Shown piece after piece: positions 34,043-43,102 of a DNA stretch of 64,000 nt. Source of the stretch: Mesorhizobium sp. M1E.F.Ca.ET.045.02.1.1 (GTDB lineage: Bacteria > Pseudomonadota > Alphaproteobacteria > Rhizobiales > Rhizobiaceae); the NCBI RefSeq assembly GCF_003952485.1, contig NZ_CP034447.1, positions 1,178,001-1,242,000 of the forward strand, read 5' to 3'. Both the position numbers and the translations under genes were made by a program. Position 1 is the stretch's first letter, and each line of letters starts with the position of its first letter. A model generated the notes under the pieces. The model was not told where the DNA came from, did not search any database, and saw only the letters and a list, made by a program, of their open reading frames with translations.

Positions 34043-36007
34043 GTGGCAAAAGCAGCAAAGACAACGCCCCCGGCGAAGGCAAAAGCCAAGGCCGCGGCCG
34101 CTAATGCCGGCGCGCCCAAGGCTTCACCTTCCAAGGCCGCTTCACCAGCCAAAGCGTCTTCACCTGCAAAGGCCACCTCCAAGCCGAAGGCCGCTGCAAC
34201 GAGCCCCAAATCCGCCACCAAGGCTGCAACCACAAAGACCGACAAGCCGGCGGCCGCCGGCAAGCCCACAACCGCAAAACCGGCCTCGGCGCCGGCTAGG
34301 CGGCTGCCGAAGGCGATCACGGAGCTCACCGCCGGGCTGCCGGAGAAGCCGTGGCTGAAAAACTATCCGAAGAACATGCCGGCCGAGATCGGCCCGCTGC
34401 CCTACAATTCCATCGGCGACTTCCTGGTCGGTGCCTGCAAGCAGTTTTCCGCCCAGCCGGCATATGTGTGCATGGGTAAGTCGATTTCCTACGCCGAGCT
34501 CGAGCGGCTTTCGGCCGCCTTTGGCGCCTTTCTGCAGTCGAAAGGCTTGGAGAAGGGCGCTCGCGTGGCGCTGATGATGCCGAACGTGCTGCAATATCCG
34601 GTGGCGATGATGGCGGTGCTTCGCGCCGGCTTCACGGTGGTGAACGTCAACCCGCTCTACACGCCGCGCGAGCTGGAGCATCAGCTCAAGGATTCCGGCG
34701 CGCAGGCCATCGTCATCCTGGAAAACTTCGCCAACACGCTGCAGGCGGTCATCGCCAGGACGCCGGTCAAGCATGTGGTGGTGGCGGCGATGGGCGACCT
34801 GCTGGGCGGCCTCAAGGGCACGATCGTCAATCTCGTCGTTCGGCGGGTGAAGAAGATGGTTCCCGCCTGGTCTCTGCCCGGCCATGTCCGGTTCAACGCC
34901 GCGCTGAAGGCCGGCTCCGCAAGCGCCTTCAAGCCGGCGGCGGTTTCGGGCGACGATATCGCCTTCCTGCAATATACGGGAGGCACGACGGGCATTTCGA
35001 AGGGCGCGACGCTGCTGCACCGGAACGTGTTGTCCAACGTGGCGCAGAATTCGCTCTGGGTGGAGGATGCCTACAGGTTCAAGCCGAAGCCGGCCCACCA
35101 AAACTTCATCTGCGCGCTGCCGCTTTACCATATCTTCGCGCTGACGGTGAACGCGCTGATGGGCATGCAGCAAGGTGCCCAGAACGTGCTCATCCCGAAC
35201 CCGCGCGACATTCCGGGCTTCGTCAAGGAACTGCAGAAATATCCGGCTCACATCTTCCCCGGCCTCAACACGCTGTTCAACGCGCTGCTCAACAACGAGG
35301 ATTTCCGCAAGCTCGACTTCAAGCCGCTGATCCTGACGCTTGGCGGCGGCATGGCGGTGCAGAAGGGCGTGGCCGAGCGCTGGAAGGCGCTGACCGGTTG
35401 TCCGGTGAGCGAAGGCTACGGGCTTTCGGAAACCTCGCCGGTGGCGACCGCCAACAAGTTCAGCTCCAGCGAGTTCACCGGCACGATCGGCCTGCCGCTG
35501 CCTTCGACCGAGATCGCCATCCGCGACGACGACGGCAACAACGTGCCGCTCGGCGAAGTCGGCGAGATCTGCATCCGCGGGCCGCAGGTGATGGCTGGCT
35601 ACTGGAACCGGCCCGACGAGACCGCCAAGGTGATGACCAGGGACGGGTTCTTCAAGTCGGGCGACATGGGTTTCATGGACGAGCGCGGCTACACCAAGAT
35701 CGTCGACCGCAAGAAGGACATGATCCTGGTCTCCGGCTTCAACGTCTATCCGAACGAGTTGGAAGAGGTCGTCGCGCAGCATCCCGGCGTGCTCGAGGCG
35801 GCGGCGATCGGCGTGCCTGACGAACATTCCGGCGAGGTGCCGAAACTGTTCGTGGTCAAGAAGGATCCGGCGCTCACCGTCGAGACGCTGACCGCCTATT
35901 GCCGCGAGAACCTGACCGGCTACAAGCGGCCGAGATACATCGAATTCCGCACCGAACTGCCGAAGACACCGGTCGGCAAGATCCTGCGGCGCGCATTGCG
36001 GGAATAG
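34043..36007 (+). CDS. long-chain fatty acid-CoA ligase with Lys/Ala/Pro-rich N-terminal extension
   Basis: A 654-residue acyl-CoA synthetase (ANL family). Core motifs: P-loop LQYTGGTTGISKGATLLH, EGYGLSETSP, GDMGFMDERGYTKIVDRKKDMILVSGFNVYPNE and the catalytic Lys in KTPVGKILRR. Before the core (PWLKNYPKNMPAEIGPLPYNS) stand about 90 residues made almost only of Ala, Lys, Pro, Ser and Thr, resembling histone-H1-like or PhaF-like tails. The GTG at 34043 has GGGAGGG 5 bases upstream, so the extension is translated by the best start. It activates fatty acids to acyl-CoA at the membrane. The tail may mediate membrane, PHB-granule or nucleic-acid contact; its role is unknown. Confidence 0.9.
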   Translation: MAKAAKTTPPAKAKAKAAAANAGAPKASPSKAASPAKASSPAKATSKPKAAATSPKSATKAATTKTDKPAAAGKPTTAKPASAPARRLPKAITELTAGLPEKPWLKNYPKNMPAEIGPLPYNSIGDFLVGACKQFSAQPAYVCMGKSISYAELERLSAAFGAFLQSKGLEKGARVALMMPNVLQYPVAMMAVLRAGFTVVNVNPLYTPRELEHQLKDSGAQAIVILENFANTLQAVIARTPVKHVVVAAMGDLLGGLKGTIVNLVVRRVKKMVPAWSLPGHVRFNAALKAGSASAFKPAAVSGDDIAFLQYTGGTTGISKGATLLHRNVLSNVAQNSLWVEDAYRFKPKPAHQNFICALPLYHIFALTVNALMGMQQGAQNVLIPNPRDIPGFVKELQKYPAHIFPGLNTLFNALLNNEDFRKLDFKPLILTLGGGMAVQKGVAERWKALTGCPVSEGYGLSETSPVATANKFSSSEFTGTIGLPLPSTEIAIRDDDGNNVPLGEVGEICIRGPQVMAGYWNRPDETAKVMTRDGFFKSGDMGFMDERGYTKIVDRKKDMILVSGFNVYPNELEEVVAQHPGVLEAAAIGVPDEHSGEVPKLFVVKKDPALTVETLTAYCRENLTGYKRPRYIEFRTELPKTPVGKILRRALRE

Positions 36008-36009
36008 AT

Positions 36010-36717
36010 TTGAGCGAACACGCTGCCGACGTGGCGCCGGCGCGCCGCGGAAGCCCCGATCCGGCGGAATTCATCAAGGCGAACATGCGGCTAACGCCGG
36101 TGCCGTCGCTGCCCGAAATCCGCCTCTACATGGCCCACCCTGGCAGCGGGCTGAGGCGGCTGCTGGAACCGGACGGCGACGCCGAGGAAAGCGCGGCCGA
36201 ACCGCCCTACTGGGCCTATGCCTGGGCGGGCGGCGCCGTGCTGGCGCGCTATGTGCTCGACCGGCCTTCGATCGTGATGGACCGCCGCGTGCTCGATCTC
36301 GGCGCCGGCTCGGGGCTGGTCGGCATCGCCGCGGCCAAAGCCGGCGCGCGCGAGGTGCTCGCGACGGAAATCGATTGCAACGGCGTCGTCGCGCTCGGCC
36401 TCAACGCGGCGGCCAACGGCGTCGTCATCACGACAATGGGCGAGGATATTACAGCCGGGCCGCCGCCGGCGGTCGACCTGGTGCTGGCCGGCGACGTCTT
36501 CTACGGGCAGGCGGTGGCGCGGCGGGTCATCCCCTTCCTCGACCGCTGCCTCGCCGCCGGCATCGAGGTGCTGGTCGGCGATCCGGGCCGCGCCTGGCTG
36601 CCCAGGGCGCGGCTTCGCCTGCTTGGCGAGTATCAGGTGCCCGATGTCGGCGGAAACGGCGGCGGCGCGCCGAAGCCGAGTGGGGTGTTTGCGTTTGAAC
36701 TGAAATCCTCAAACTAG
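36010..36717 (+). CDS. class I SAM-dependent methyltransferase (COG3897 / ETFB lysine methyltransferase-like)
   Basis: About 235 residues. The order FIKANMRLTPVPSLPEIRLYMA, PPYWAYAWAGGAVLARYVLD, VLDLGAGSGLVGIAAAKAGA (SAM motif I) and LVLAGDVFYGQAVARRV (motif II region) matches bacterial relatives of the ETF-beta lysine methyltransferase. I use the TTG at 36010 because the conserved FIKAN segment lies before the first ATG (36085), so an ATG start would cut the family N-terminus. It begins two bases after the fadD stop, so it is co-transcribed and could modify ETF or another beta-oxidation partner; this is inference. Confidence 0.8.
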   Translation: MSEHAADVAPARRGSPDPAEFIKANMRLTPVPSLPEIRLYMAHPGSGLRRLLEPDGDAEESAAEPPYWAYAWAGGAVLARYVLDRPSIVMDRRVLDLGAGSGLVGIAAAKAGAREVLATEIDCNGVVALGLNAAANGVVITTMGEDITAGPPPAVDLVLAGDVFYGQAVARRVIPFLDRCLAAGIEVLVGDPGRAWLPRARLRLLGEYQVPDVGGNGGGAPKPSGVFAFELKSSN

Positions 36718-36768
36718 ATCTTTCAAGCAGCCCAGGCGGAAACTGCTCCTCAAAGAGAGAGCCCAACC

Positions 36769-37101
36769 ATGATCAGCTTCGTCACAATCTTTGCTCATGA
36801 TATCGAGCGCACGGCTGACATCTATCGCCTGCTCGGGTGTGAATTCGTGACGGAACGGCATGGGTCAGGACCCGAGCATCTGGCCTGCACGAGCGGCGCG
36901 ACGGTTCTTGAAATCTATCCCGGCAAGGATGTCGTCGGCTCCGGGATCATGATCGGCGTGGACGTCGCCAATCTTGACCATGCTCGAGAGAGCGTGCTGG
37001 CGGCGGGCATTCCGTTATGGCGGGACGTTGAACCCGGCATGCGCCGCATGATCGTGAAGGACCCTGAAGGCCGCAGTATTTTCGTTCGCGAAGGTTCGTG
37101 A
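36769..37101 (+). CDS. VOC-family (glyoxalase/bleomycin-resistance-like) protein
   Basis: A 110-residue single-module VOC protein: FVTIFAHDIERTADIYRLLGCEFVTERHG, then ATVLEIYPGKDVVGSG, DVANLDHARESVLAAGIPLW and VKDPEGRSIFVREGS. The final DPEGRSIFV is the usual second-half metal/substrate strand. Such small proteins act as dimers in antibiotic resistance, glyoxalase or isomerase reactions. No context points to one; it ends 35 bases before the convergent HAD gene. Confidence 0.82.
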   Translation: MISFVTIFAHDIERTADIYRLLGCEFVTERHGSGPEHLACTSGATVLEIYPGKDVVGSGIMIGVDVANLDHARESVLAAGIPLWRDVEPGMRRMIVKDPEGRSIFVREGS

Positions 37102-37136
37102 GGCGCTCCCCAACGGACGGCTGCACGTTTCCCACG

Positions 37137-37862
37137 CTAGCCCGCCGGCACGCTCACCCGCGCCGACAGGAAATCCGGCAGGTCGGCCACCGAATCCAGG
37201 ATGACGTCGGCGATCGGCGACAGCGAGTCGCGCGTGCCGGTGCCGGAGAGAACACCAACCGCCAGCCCGCAGCCGCCGGCGCGCGCCATTTCGAGATCAT
37301 GGCGGTTGTCGCCGACCATGGCGATCTCGCTTGGCTTCAGCCCCGTCAGGTCGCAGAAGGCAACAACGGTGTCGGGCGCCGGCTTCGGGTTCGCCACGGC
37401 ATCATAGCCAAAGGCGGCCTCGAAGAGCTGCGCGACGCCGAGCGTGGCAAGCGTCTTCTCGGCACCGCTGGTGGAATCGTTGGTGGCGACGCCCATGCGG
37501 AAGGATTTCTTGTGCAGCGTCCTCAGCGAATCGATGATCCCGGGAAGCGCGACCGCCATCGATGAGCCCTGCACCGAGGTGATCTCGTTGAAGCGGGAAA
37601 CGGCCAGCATCTGATCCTCGTCGGACAGGCGCGGGAACCAGAGCTCCACGACATCCATGTTCGAACCGGAAGCAAAGATCGAGTCGGGCTTGAAGCGCTT
37701 GCTGACGAAATCGAAGCCGGCGGCGGCCAGCAGCCGGTCGGCCTTCCAGCGGTCGCCCTCGGCGGCGTCCATGGCCATGAAATCGGCTATGCCGAGCCAG
37801 GTTGCGTTGAAATCGACAAGCGTGCCGTCCTTGTCGAATAGAATTCCCTTGATGTCCGCCAA
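37137..37862 (-). CDS. HAD-family hydrolase, phosphoglycolate phosphatase-like
   Basis: A 241-residue HAD-IA phosphatase. Motif I is GILFDKDGTLVDF (nucleophile and acid/base Asp), motif II the Thr/Ser of MGVATNDSTSGAEKTL, motif III the Lys of VANPKPAPDTV and motif IV AMVGDNRHDLEMARAGG. A TTG at 37862 is the best start: GGAG, overlapping the end of pgi, lies 8 bases upstream and the hydrophobic strand begins three residues later. Only 5 bases separate it from the pgi stop, so it is translated from the pgi transcript. Likely dephosphorylates a small sugar phosphate such as phosphoglycolate. Confidence 0.88.
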   Translation of the reverse strand: MADIKGILFDKDGTLVDFNATWLGIADFMAMDAAEGDRWKADRLLAAAGFDFVSKRFKPDSIFASGSNMDVVELWFPRLSDEDQMLAVSRFNEITSVQGSSMAVALPGIIDSLRTLHKKSFRMGVATNDSTSGAEKTLATLGVAQLFEAAFGYDAVANPKPAPDTVVAFCDLTGLKPSEIAMVGDNRHDLEMARAGGCGLAVGVLSGTGTRDSLSPIADVILDSVADLPDFLSARVSVPAG

Positions 37863-37867
37863 GCCTT

Positions 37868-39511
37868 TTACTCCGCGCCGCGCAATTGGTGGATATGTCC
37901 CACCAGTCCAGCAGTCGAGGCGTCGCGTTTTGCGGCAGTCTCCTTGCCTTCCACGACAGGCAGCAGGCCCGTCGCCAATTCCTTGCCAAGTTCGACACCC
38001 CACTGGTCGAACGAGTTGATGTTGAACAGCGTGCCCTCGACGAAGACGCGATGCTCGTAAAGCGCGATCAGACGGCCGAGCGTGCGCGGATCGAGCTTCT
38101 TGTAGAGGATCGTCACCGAAGGTCGGTTGCCCGAAAAAACGCGGTGCGGCGCGATGCGGTCGACATCGGCCGGCTTCATGCCCTTGGCCAGCATCTGCGC
38201 GCGCGCCTCCTCCAGCGTGCGGCCCTTCATGAAGGCTTCGGACTGCGCCAGGCAGTTGGCGAGCAGCAGATCATGGTGGTTCTTCAGCTCGGGCTCATGG
38301 CTGACAGCGGCGGCGAGGAACTCGACCGGGATGAAATCGGTGCCCTGGTGCAGAAGCTGGAAGAACGCATGCTGGCCATTGGTGCCGGGCTCGCCCCAGA
38401 CCAGCGGGCCGGTCGGCGTGGCGACCGCGCCGCCGTCCAGCGTGACGCTCTTGCCGTTCGATTCCATGTCGAGCTGCTGCAGATAGGCCGGCAGGCGCGA
38501 CAGGCGCTGGTCGTAAGGGATAACGGCGCGCGCCGGATATTTGCAGACGACCCGGTGCCACCAGCCGATCAGCCCCAGCAATGCCGGCAGGTTCTTTTGC
38601 AGGGGTGCTGAGCGGAAATGCTCGTCCATCTCATGCGCGCCGTCGAGGAAGGCGCGGAAGTTGCGCGGACCGATGGCGATCATCACCGGCAGGCCGATGG
38701 CGCTCCAGACCGAGTAGCGGCCGCCGACCCAGTCCCAGAAACCGAAGACGCGATCCTTTTCGATGCCGAACTTCGACACCAGGTCGAGCGCGGTCGAGAC
38801 GGCGGCGAAATGCTTGCCGATCGCTTCCTTGCCCAGCGCCTTCTCCACCCATTTGCGCGCCGTCTCGGCATTGGTCATCGTCTCGACCGTGGTGAAGGTC
38901 TTGGAAGCGATGATGAACAGCGTCGTTTCGGGCGAAAGGCCCTTCAGCGTATCGTGGATATGGGCGCCGTCGACATTGGAGACGTAATGCGCACGCGGCC
39001 CGTCATGGTAGGGCGCCAGCGCCAGCGTGACCATCGCCGGTCCGAGGTCCGAGCCGCCGATGCCGATATTGACGACGTCGGTGATCTTCTTGCCGGTGGC
39101 GCCGGCCGCCTTGCCTGAGCGAATGTCGTCGGCGAAGGCGCCCATGGCATCGAGCACAGCAATTACATCGGCCTTGGTGTCCTGGCCATCCACCACCACG
39201 CCTTTGCCGGTCAGATTGCGCAGCGCCGTGTGCAGCACGGCGCGGCCTTCGGTGATGTTGATCTTCCTGCCTTCGAACATCGCGGCGCGGCGGCCTTCGA
39301 GATCGGCGGCGCCCGCAAGTTTCTCCAGCATCGCCATCGTGTCGGCGTCGACCGCGCATTTCGACCAGTCGAGTAGGAGGTCGCCATCGGTGGCGGAGAA
39401 TTTCTCGAAGCGCCTGGGATCGGCGGCGAAGGCCTCGCGCATGCTGCCCTTGGCTGCGGCGCGCTGGGCGCGCAGGGCGGCAAGCTGCTTGTCGAAAGAT
39501 GACTGATCCAC
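37868..39511 (-). CDS. pgi: glucose-6-phosphate isomerase
   Basis: A 547-residue phosphoglucose isomerase of the full family length. Signatures are [53 protein letters not shown] and [15 protein letters not shown], plus a C-terminal Lys region [13 protein letters not shown]. It interconverts glucose-6-phosphate and fructose-6-phosphate in the cytoplasm. First gene of a two-gene operon with the HAD phosphatase. Nothing unusual. Confidence 0.96.
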   Translation of the reverse strand: MDQSSFDKQLAALRAQRAAAKGSMREAFAADPRRFEKFSATDGDLLLDWSKCAVDADTMAMLEKLAGAADLEGRRAAMFEGRKINITEGRAVLHTALRNLTGKGVVVDGQDTKADVIAVLDAMGAFADDIRSGKAAGATGKKITDVVNIGIGGSDLGPAMVTLALAPYHDGPRAHYVSNVDGAHIHDTLKGLSPETTLFIIASKTFTTVETMTNAETARKWVEKALGKEAIGKHFAAVSTALDLVSKFGIEKDRVFGFWDWVGGRYSVWSAIGLPVMIAIGPRNFRAFLDGAHEMDEHFRSAPLQKNLPALLGLIGWWHRVVCKYPARAVIPYDQRLSRLPAYLQQLDMESNGKSVTLDGGAVATPTGPLVWGEPGTNGQHAFFQLLHQGTDFIPVEFLAAAVSHEPELKNHHDLLLANCLAQSEAFMKGRTLEEARAQMLAKGMKPADVDRIAPHRVFSGNRPSVTILYKKLDPRTLGRLIALYEHRVFVEGTLFNINSFDQWGVELGKELATGLLPVVEGKETAAKRDASTAGLVGHIHQLRGAE

Positions 39512-39714
39512 TGGCGGGCTCCTGGCGGGTTTTTAGACCATTTTAACAGGCCGGATGTTTCCGGCGCGTGTCGGCGCGTCATTCTATTGAGCCGATTTCC
39601 ATTTCGTTCAAGCGCGGCGATGACGCATCGCATCACGCTTTGATGATGCGCTGCAACACAGTTTCGGGAGCCAATGGATCACTGGCATAAATCCCAGCGA
39701 TCAGAAAAATTGAT

Positions 39715-39734
39715 TGGCGCAACCCCTTGTGCCA
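39715..39734. promoter_or_regulatory. weak dyad upstream of the MocR gene
   Basis: TGGCGCA and TGTGCCA, one mismatch, spaced by 6 bases, lie 60 bases before the MocR-type gene. The 283-base gap between pgi and this gene must hold both promoters; I see no gene in it. Autoregulation through this dyad is a guess. Confidence 0.3.
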
Positions 39735-39794
39735 CCCATACACTCGACTGGTCCAGCCAAGTGAAAACAGCTGGCCATCCGAGGAAGTTCTCCC

Positions 39795-41288
39795 ATGCCA
39801 CAGCGCAATGACACGGCCATATGGTCCGGCCTGTTCCGGATTTCGGCCGAATCCGGACAAACCCTCCAGGCACAGATCCGCCAGGCGATCGTCGCAGCCA
39901 TCCTCGATCGCCAAATCGCCGCTTCGATGCCGCTGCCGTCCTGCCGGATTCTGGCGGAAAAACTTGGCGTTGCCCGCGGCACGGTGGTGCTCGCCTTCCA
40001 GCAGCTGGTCGACCAGGGCTTCCTGGTGGCGCGCGAGCGGCGCGGCCATTTCGTCAACCCTGACGTGCTGGCCACCCCCGCCAAGCCGCACCAGAAGGCG
40101 CCCGACCAGCAGAACGAGATCGACTGGAAGGCACGCCGGCAGATCGCTGCCAGCGACATGCCGCCGCCGGCCAAGCACGACAACTGGATCAAGTCTTCCT
40201 ATCCATTCGTCTATGGCCAGTTCGACCCGGCGCTGTTCCCGACCGCCGAATGGCGCGAATGCAACCGCATGGCGCTCGCAGTGCTGGAGATCCGCAACTG
40301 GGCGTCCGACATGGTCGACCGCGACGATCCGCTGCTGATCGAGCAGATCCAGGCGCGGCTTTTGCCGCGGCGCGGCATCTTCGCCAATCCGGATGAGATC
40401 ATCGTGACGCTGGGCGCGCAGAACGCGCTCTACATGCTCGCCTCGCTGCTGATGACCAAGGGCTCGAAGGTGGCTATGGAAGACCCCGGCTATCCGGATG
40501 CCCGCTCGATCTTCCGGCTGGCGGGCGCCGACATCCAGGCGGTTCCGGTCGATCAGTCGGGCATCGTGACCTCGGCGATCCCCGCAGATTCCGGCTTCGT
40601 CTTCGTCACACCCAGCCACCATTGCCCGACCATGGTGCCGCTTTCGGCCGAGCGGCGGCAGGATCTTTTGGCGCGGGCCAACCGCAACAACCAGATCATC
40701 ATCGAGGACGGCTATGACAGCCAGCTTCTCGACGAGGCGCCGCAGCAGGCGCTGAAGAGCCTCGACCGCTCGGGCCGCGTCATCTATGTCGGCTCGATGT
40801 CGAAGACGCTGGCTCCTGGCTTGAGGCTTGGCTACATCGTCGCCTCGGCGGGGCTGATCGCCGAACTGCGCGCGTTGCGCCGCTTCATGCTCAGGCATCC
40901 GCCGGCGAACAACCAGCGCGCCGTTGCGCTCTTCCTGTCGCTCGGCCATCACGAGGCGCTGGTGCGCAGGCTCTCCGCCGCCTTCGACGAGCGGCGCAAG
41001 CGTCTGGTCCATGCGATTTCCGCTTTCCTGCCAGATTGGCGTTCGACCGACTCCGCGGGCGGCACATCGCTCTGGCTGGAGGGTCCGCGCGGCACCGATT
41101 CACGCGGCCTGGCCGAGGCGGCCGCTTCGCGCAGCGTCATCATCGAGCCCGGTGACCGGTTCTTCGACCGCAGCGAAAAGCCCTCTCGTTTCATGCGCTT
41201 GGGCATCTCCTCGATCTCGCTGCAGCACATCGAGCCCGGTATCCGGGAACTCGCCACGGCAGCCGGACGCCGGCCCGCTGCGGCCTGA
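39795..41288 (+). CDS. MocR-type GntR regulator with aminotransferase domain
   Basis: A 497-residue MocR/PdxR-family protein. Residues about 18-85 are a GntR winged helix (LQAQIRQAIVAAILDRQIAAS, LAEKLGVARGTVVLAFQQLVDQGFLVARERRGHFV). After a linker, residues about 130-490 have the fold-type I aminotransferase domain with VTLGAQNALYMLAS, EDPGYPDARSIF, the Asp/Tyr of IEDGYDSQL and the PLP Lys in VGSMSKTLAPGLRLGYI. Such proteins are PLP- or amino-acid-responsive regulators, usually controlling adjacent genes. It precedes an MttB-family gene on the same strand beyond a strong terminator, so it may regulate that gene, or pgi, or itself. Confidence 0.92.
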   Translation: MPQRNDTAIWSGLFRISAESGQTLQAQIRQAIVAAILDRQIAASMPLPSCRILAEKLGVARGTVVLAFQQLVDQGFLVARERRGHFVNPDVLATPAKPHQKAPDQQNEIDWKARRQIAASDMPPPAKHDNWIKSSYPFVYGQFDPALFPTAEWRECNRMALAVLEIRNWASDMVDRDDPLLIEQIQARLLPRRGIFANPDEIIVTLGAQNALYMLASLLMTKGSKVAMEDPGYPDARSIFRLAGADIQAVPVDQSGIVTSAIPADSGFVFVTPSHHCPTMVPLSAERRQDLLARANRNNQIIIEDGYDSQLLDEAPQQALKSLDRSGRVIYVGSMSKTLAPGLRLGYIVASAGLIAELRALRRFMLRHPPANNQRAVALFLSLGHHEALVRRLSAAFDERRKRLVHAISAFLPDWRSTDSAGGTSLWLEGPRGTDSRGLAEAAASRSVIIEPGDRFFDRSEKPSRFMRLGISSISLQHIEPGIRELATAAGRRPAAA

Positions 41289-41306
41289 CCGCGGACAGAT
41301 TTCTTA

Positions 41307-41340
41307 AAAAGGGAGCCGGCGCGTGCCGGCTCCCTTTTGT
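41307..41340. terminator. strong Rho-independent terminator after the MocR gene
   Basis: AAAAGGGAGCCGGC and GCCGGCTCCCTTTT form a perfect 14-pair stem with loop GCGT, followed by GTTT. The A-run on the left makes it functional in both directions. Confidence 0.92.
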
Positions 41341-41508
41341 TTAGCGCGCGGTTTGCTTTAGCACTCTGGCATATTCGACGGGATAGGCTGGCTCATAGGC
41401 TGTACCAATGCCGGCGGCATAGTCGGAGGCCATAGGGGACGAGGCAGGCCGATGGTGGACCAACCGCCACGCACCCTGCCCCTGAAAGCTAAAGGTGGAG
41501 TGCCTCCC

Positions 41509-43098
41509 ATGTCAGTGGCTCTTGAGAAGCAGGACGCGTCGTCGGACCAGCGTTCGCGGCGGTCCGGCGGGCGCGAAGCGCGCCGCGCGATGCGGGCGGC
41601 GCCGCTCGCGGACGACATCCGTCCGGTTCGGCCCGGCCTCGAAGGCGGCAGCTACGGGCCATTGAGCCAGAATGATCGCGAGCGCATCCACGAGGCGGTG
41701 CTGACGCTTCTGGAGACGGTGGGCTTCGCCAACGCCATCCCCTCCTGCATCGAGGCGCTGACCAGGGTCGGCGCGACCTATGGCGATGACGGCCGCATCC
41801 GCCTGCCGCGCGCGCTGGTGCTCGACACAATCAAGAAGGCCGCGCGCCACTTCACGCTCCACGGCCAGGACCCCAAGCACGACATGGTGATCCAGGGCAA
41901 GCGCGTGCATTACGGCACGGCGGGCGCCGCGGTGCATCTGGTCGATGTCGAGAAGCGCGAGTACCGCGAATCGCAATTGCAGGACATCTACGACGCCGCT
42001 CGCCTCGTCGACGGGCTCGACAACATCCATTTCTTCCAGCGCACCATGGTGCCGCGCGACATCCCCGATCCGCTCGAGATGGACTTCAACACGCTCTACG
42101 CCTGCGTGATGGGGACATCCAAGCATGTCGGCACTTCGTTCACGGTGCGCGAGAACGTCAAGCCGGCGCTGGAGATGCTTTATGCGATCGCCGGCGGCGA
42201 GGAGAATTTCCGGGCGCGGCCGTTCGTGTCCAACTCGAACTGCTTCGTCGTGCCGCCGATGAAATTCGCCGAGGATGCCTGCGGCGTGCTCGAAGCCTGC
42301 GTCGATGGCGGCATTCCGATCCTGCTGCTCTCGGCCGGCCAGGCCGGTGCCACGGCTCCCGCCGCGATTGCCGGCGCCGTCGTCCAGGCGGTGGCGGAGG
42401 TGCTGATGGGCCTGGTCTACGTCAACGCCATCAAGCCCGGCCATCCGGCGATCTTCGGCACCTGGCCGTTCGTCTCCGATCTTCGGACCGGCGCCATGTC
42501 CGGCGGCTCGGCCGAGCAGTCGGTGCTGACCGCGGCCTGCGCGCAGATGGCGCAATATTACGACCTGCCGGGCGGGTCTGCAGCCGGCATGACGGACTCG
42601 AAGCTGCCCGACATCCAGGCCGGCTACGAGAAGGGCATCACCAATGTCATGGCAGGGCTTTCCGGCCTCAACCTCGTCTACGAATCGGCCGGCATGCATG
42701 CCTCGCTGCTCGGCTTCTGCCTCGAAAGCCTGATCATCGACAACGACATGCTCGGCCACTGCCTGCGCTGCGTGCGCGGCATCGAGGTGACGGATGAGGC
42801 GCTGTCGATCGACACCATCACCGATGTCTGCCTCAAGGGTCCCGGCCACTACCTCGGCAACGAGCAGACGCTGAAGCTGATGCAGACCGAATATTTCTAC
42901 CCCGCCGTCGGCGACCGTTTCTCGCCGAAGGAATGGAACGAAAAGGGCCGGCCAGACATCCTGCAACGGGCGATCGCCGAGAAGAAGCGTGTGCTGGCCG
43001 AGCGTTTTCCGCGCCATGTGTCGCGCATTCTCGATGACAAGCTGCGTGCCCGCTTCGGCGAGATGATCAAGCTGCCGCGCAACAGGATGGGCGGCTAG
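41509..43098 (+). CDS. trimethylamine methyltransferase-family protein (MttB-like, non-pyrrolysine)
   Basis: A 529-residue MttB-superfamily protein. After a basic N-terminus (RSRRSGGREARRAMRAAP) come YGPLSQNDRERIHEAVLTLLETVGF, DIYDAARLVDGLDNIHFFQ, GQAGATAPAAIAGAVVQAVAEVL and SGLNLVYESAGMHASLLG. It reads through without an in-frame TAG, so it is of the non-pyrrolysine type such as MtgB, which demethylates quaternary amines (glycine or proline betaine) onto a corrinoid protein. The ATG at 41509 has GGAG 8 bases before it. No corrinoid protein or MtvA/MtrH partner lies beside it. Substrate probably a betaine; inference. Confidence 0.9.
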   Translation: MSVALEKQDASSDQRSRRSGGREARRAMRAAPLADDIRPVRPGLEGGSYGPLSQNDRERIHEAVLTLLETVGFANAIPSCIEALTRVGATYGDDGRIRLPRALVLDTIKKAARHFTLHGQDPKHDMVIQGKRVHYGTAGAAVHLVDVEKREYRESQLQDIYDAARLVDGLDNIHFFQRTMVPRDIPDPLEMDFNTLYACVMGTSKHVGTSFTVRENVKPALEMLYAIAGGEENFRARPFVSNSNCFVVPPMKFAEDACGVLEACVDGGIPILLLSAGQAGATAPAAIAGAVVQAVAEVLMGLVYVNAIKPGHPAIFGTWPFVSDLRTGAMSGGSAEQSVLTAACAQMAQYYDLPGGSAAGMTDSKLPDIQAGYEKGITNVMAGLSGLNLVYESAGMHASLLGFCLESLIIDNDMLGHCLRCVRGIEVTDEALSIDTITDVCLKGPGHYLGNEQTLKLMQTEYFYPAVGDRFSPKEWNEKGRPDILQRAIAEKKRVLAERFPRHVSRILDDKLRARFGEMIKLPRNRMGG

Positions 43099-43102
43099 AA
43101 CC

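Noticed and set aside
33739..34329. Minus-strand frame opposite the Lys/Ala/Pro-rich tail, with Ala/Leu/Val stretches that look like membrane helices
   Set aside because: It is the reverse reading of a low-complexity GCC/AAG-rich segment and has no domain or ribosome-binding site.
34043..36007. Aryl-CoA ligase for the anthranilate pathway
   Set aside because: It lies 12 kb from the island, shows long-chain fatty-acid ligase motifs and neighbours, and has no shared operator.
41509..43098. Pyrrolysine-containing trimethylamine methyltransferase
   Set aside because: The frame runs through with no in-frame TAG, so it is the non-pyrrolysine MttB type.
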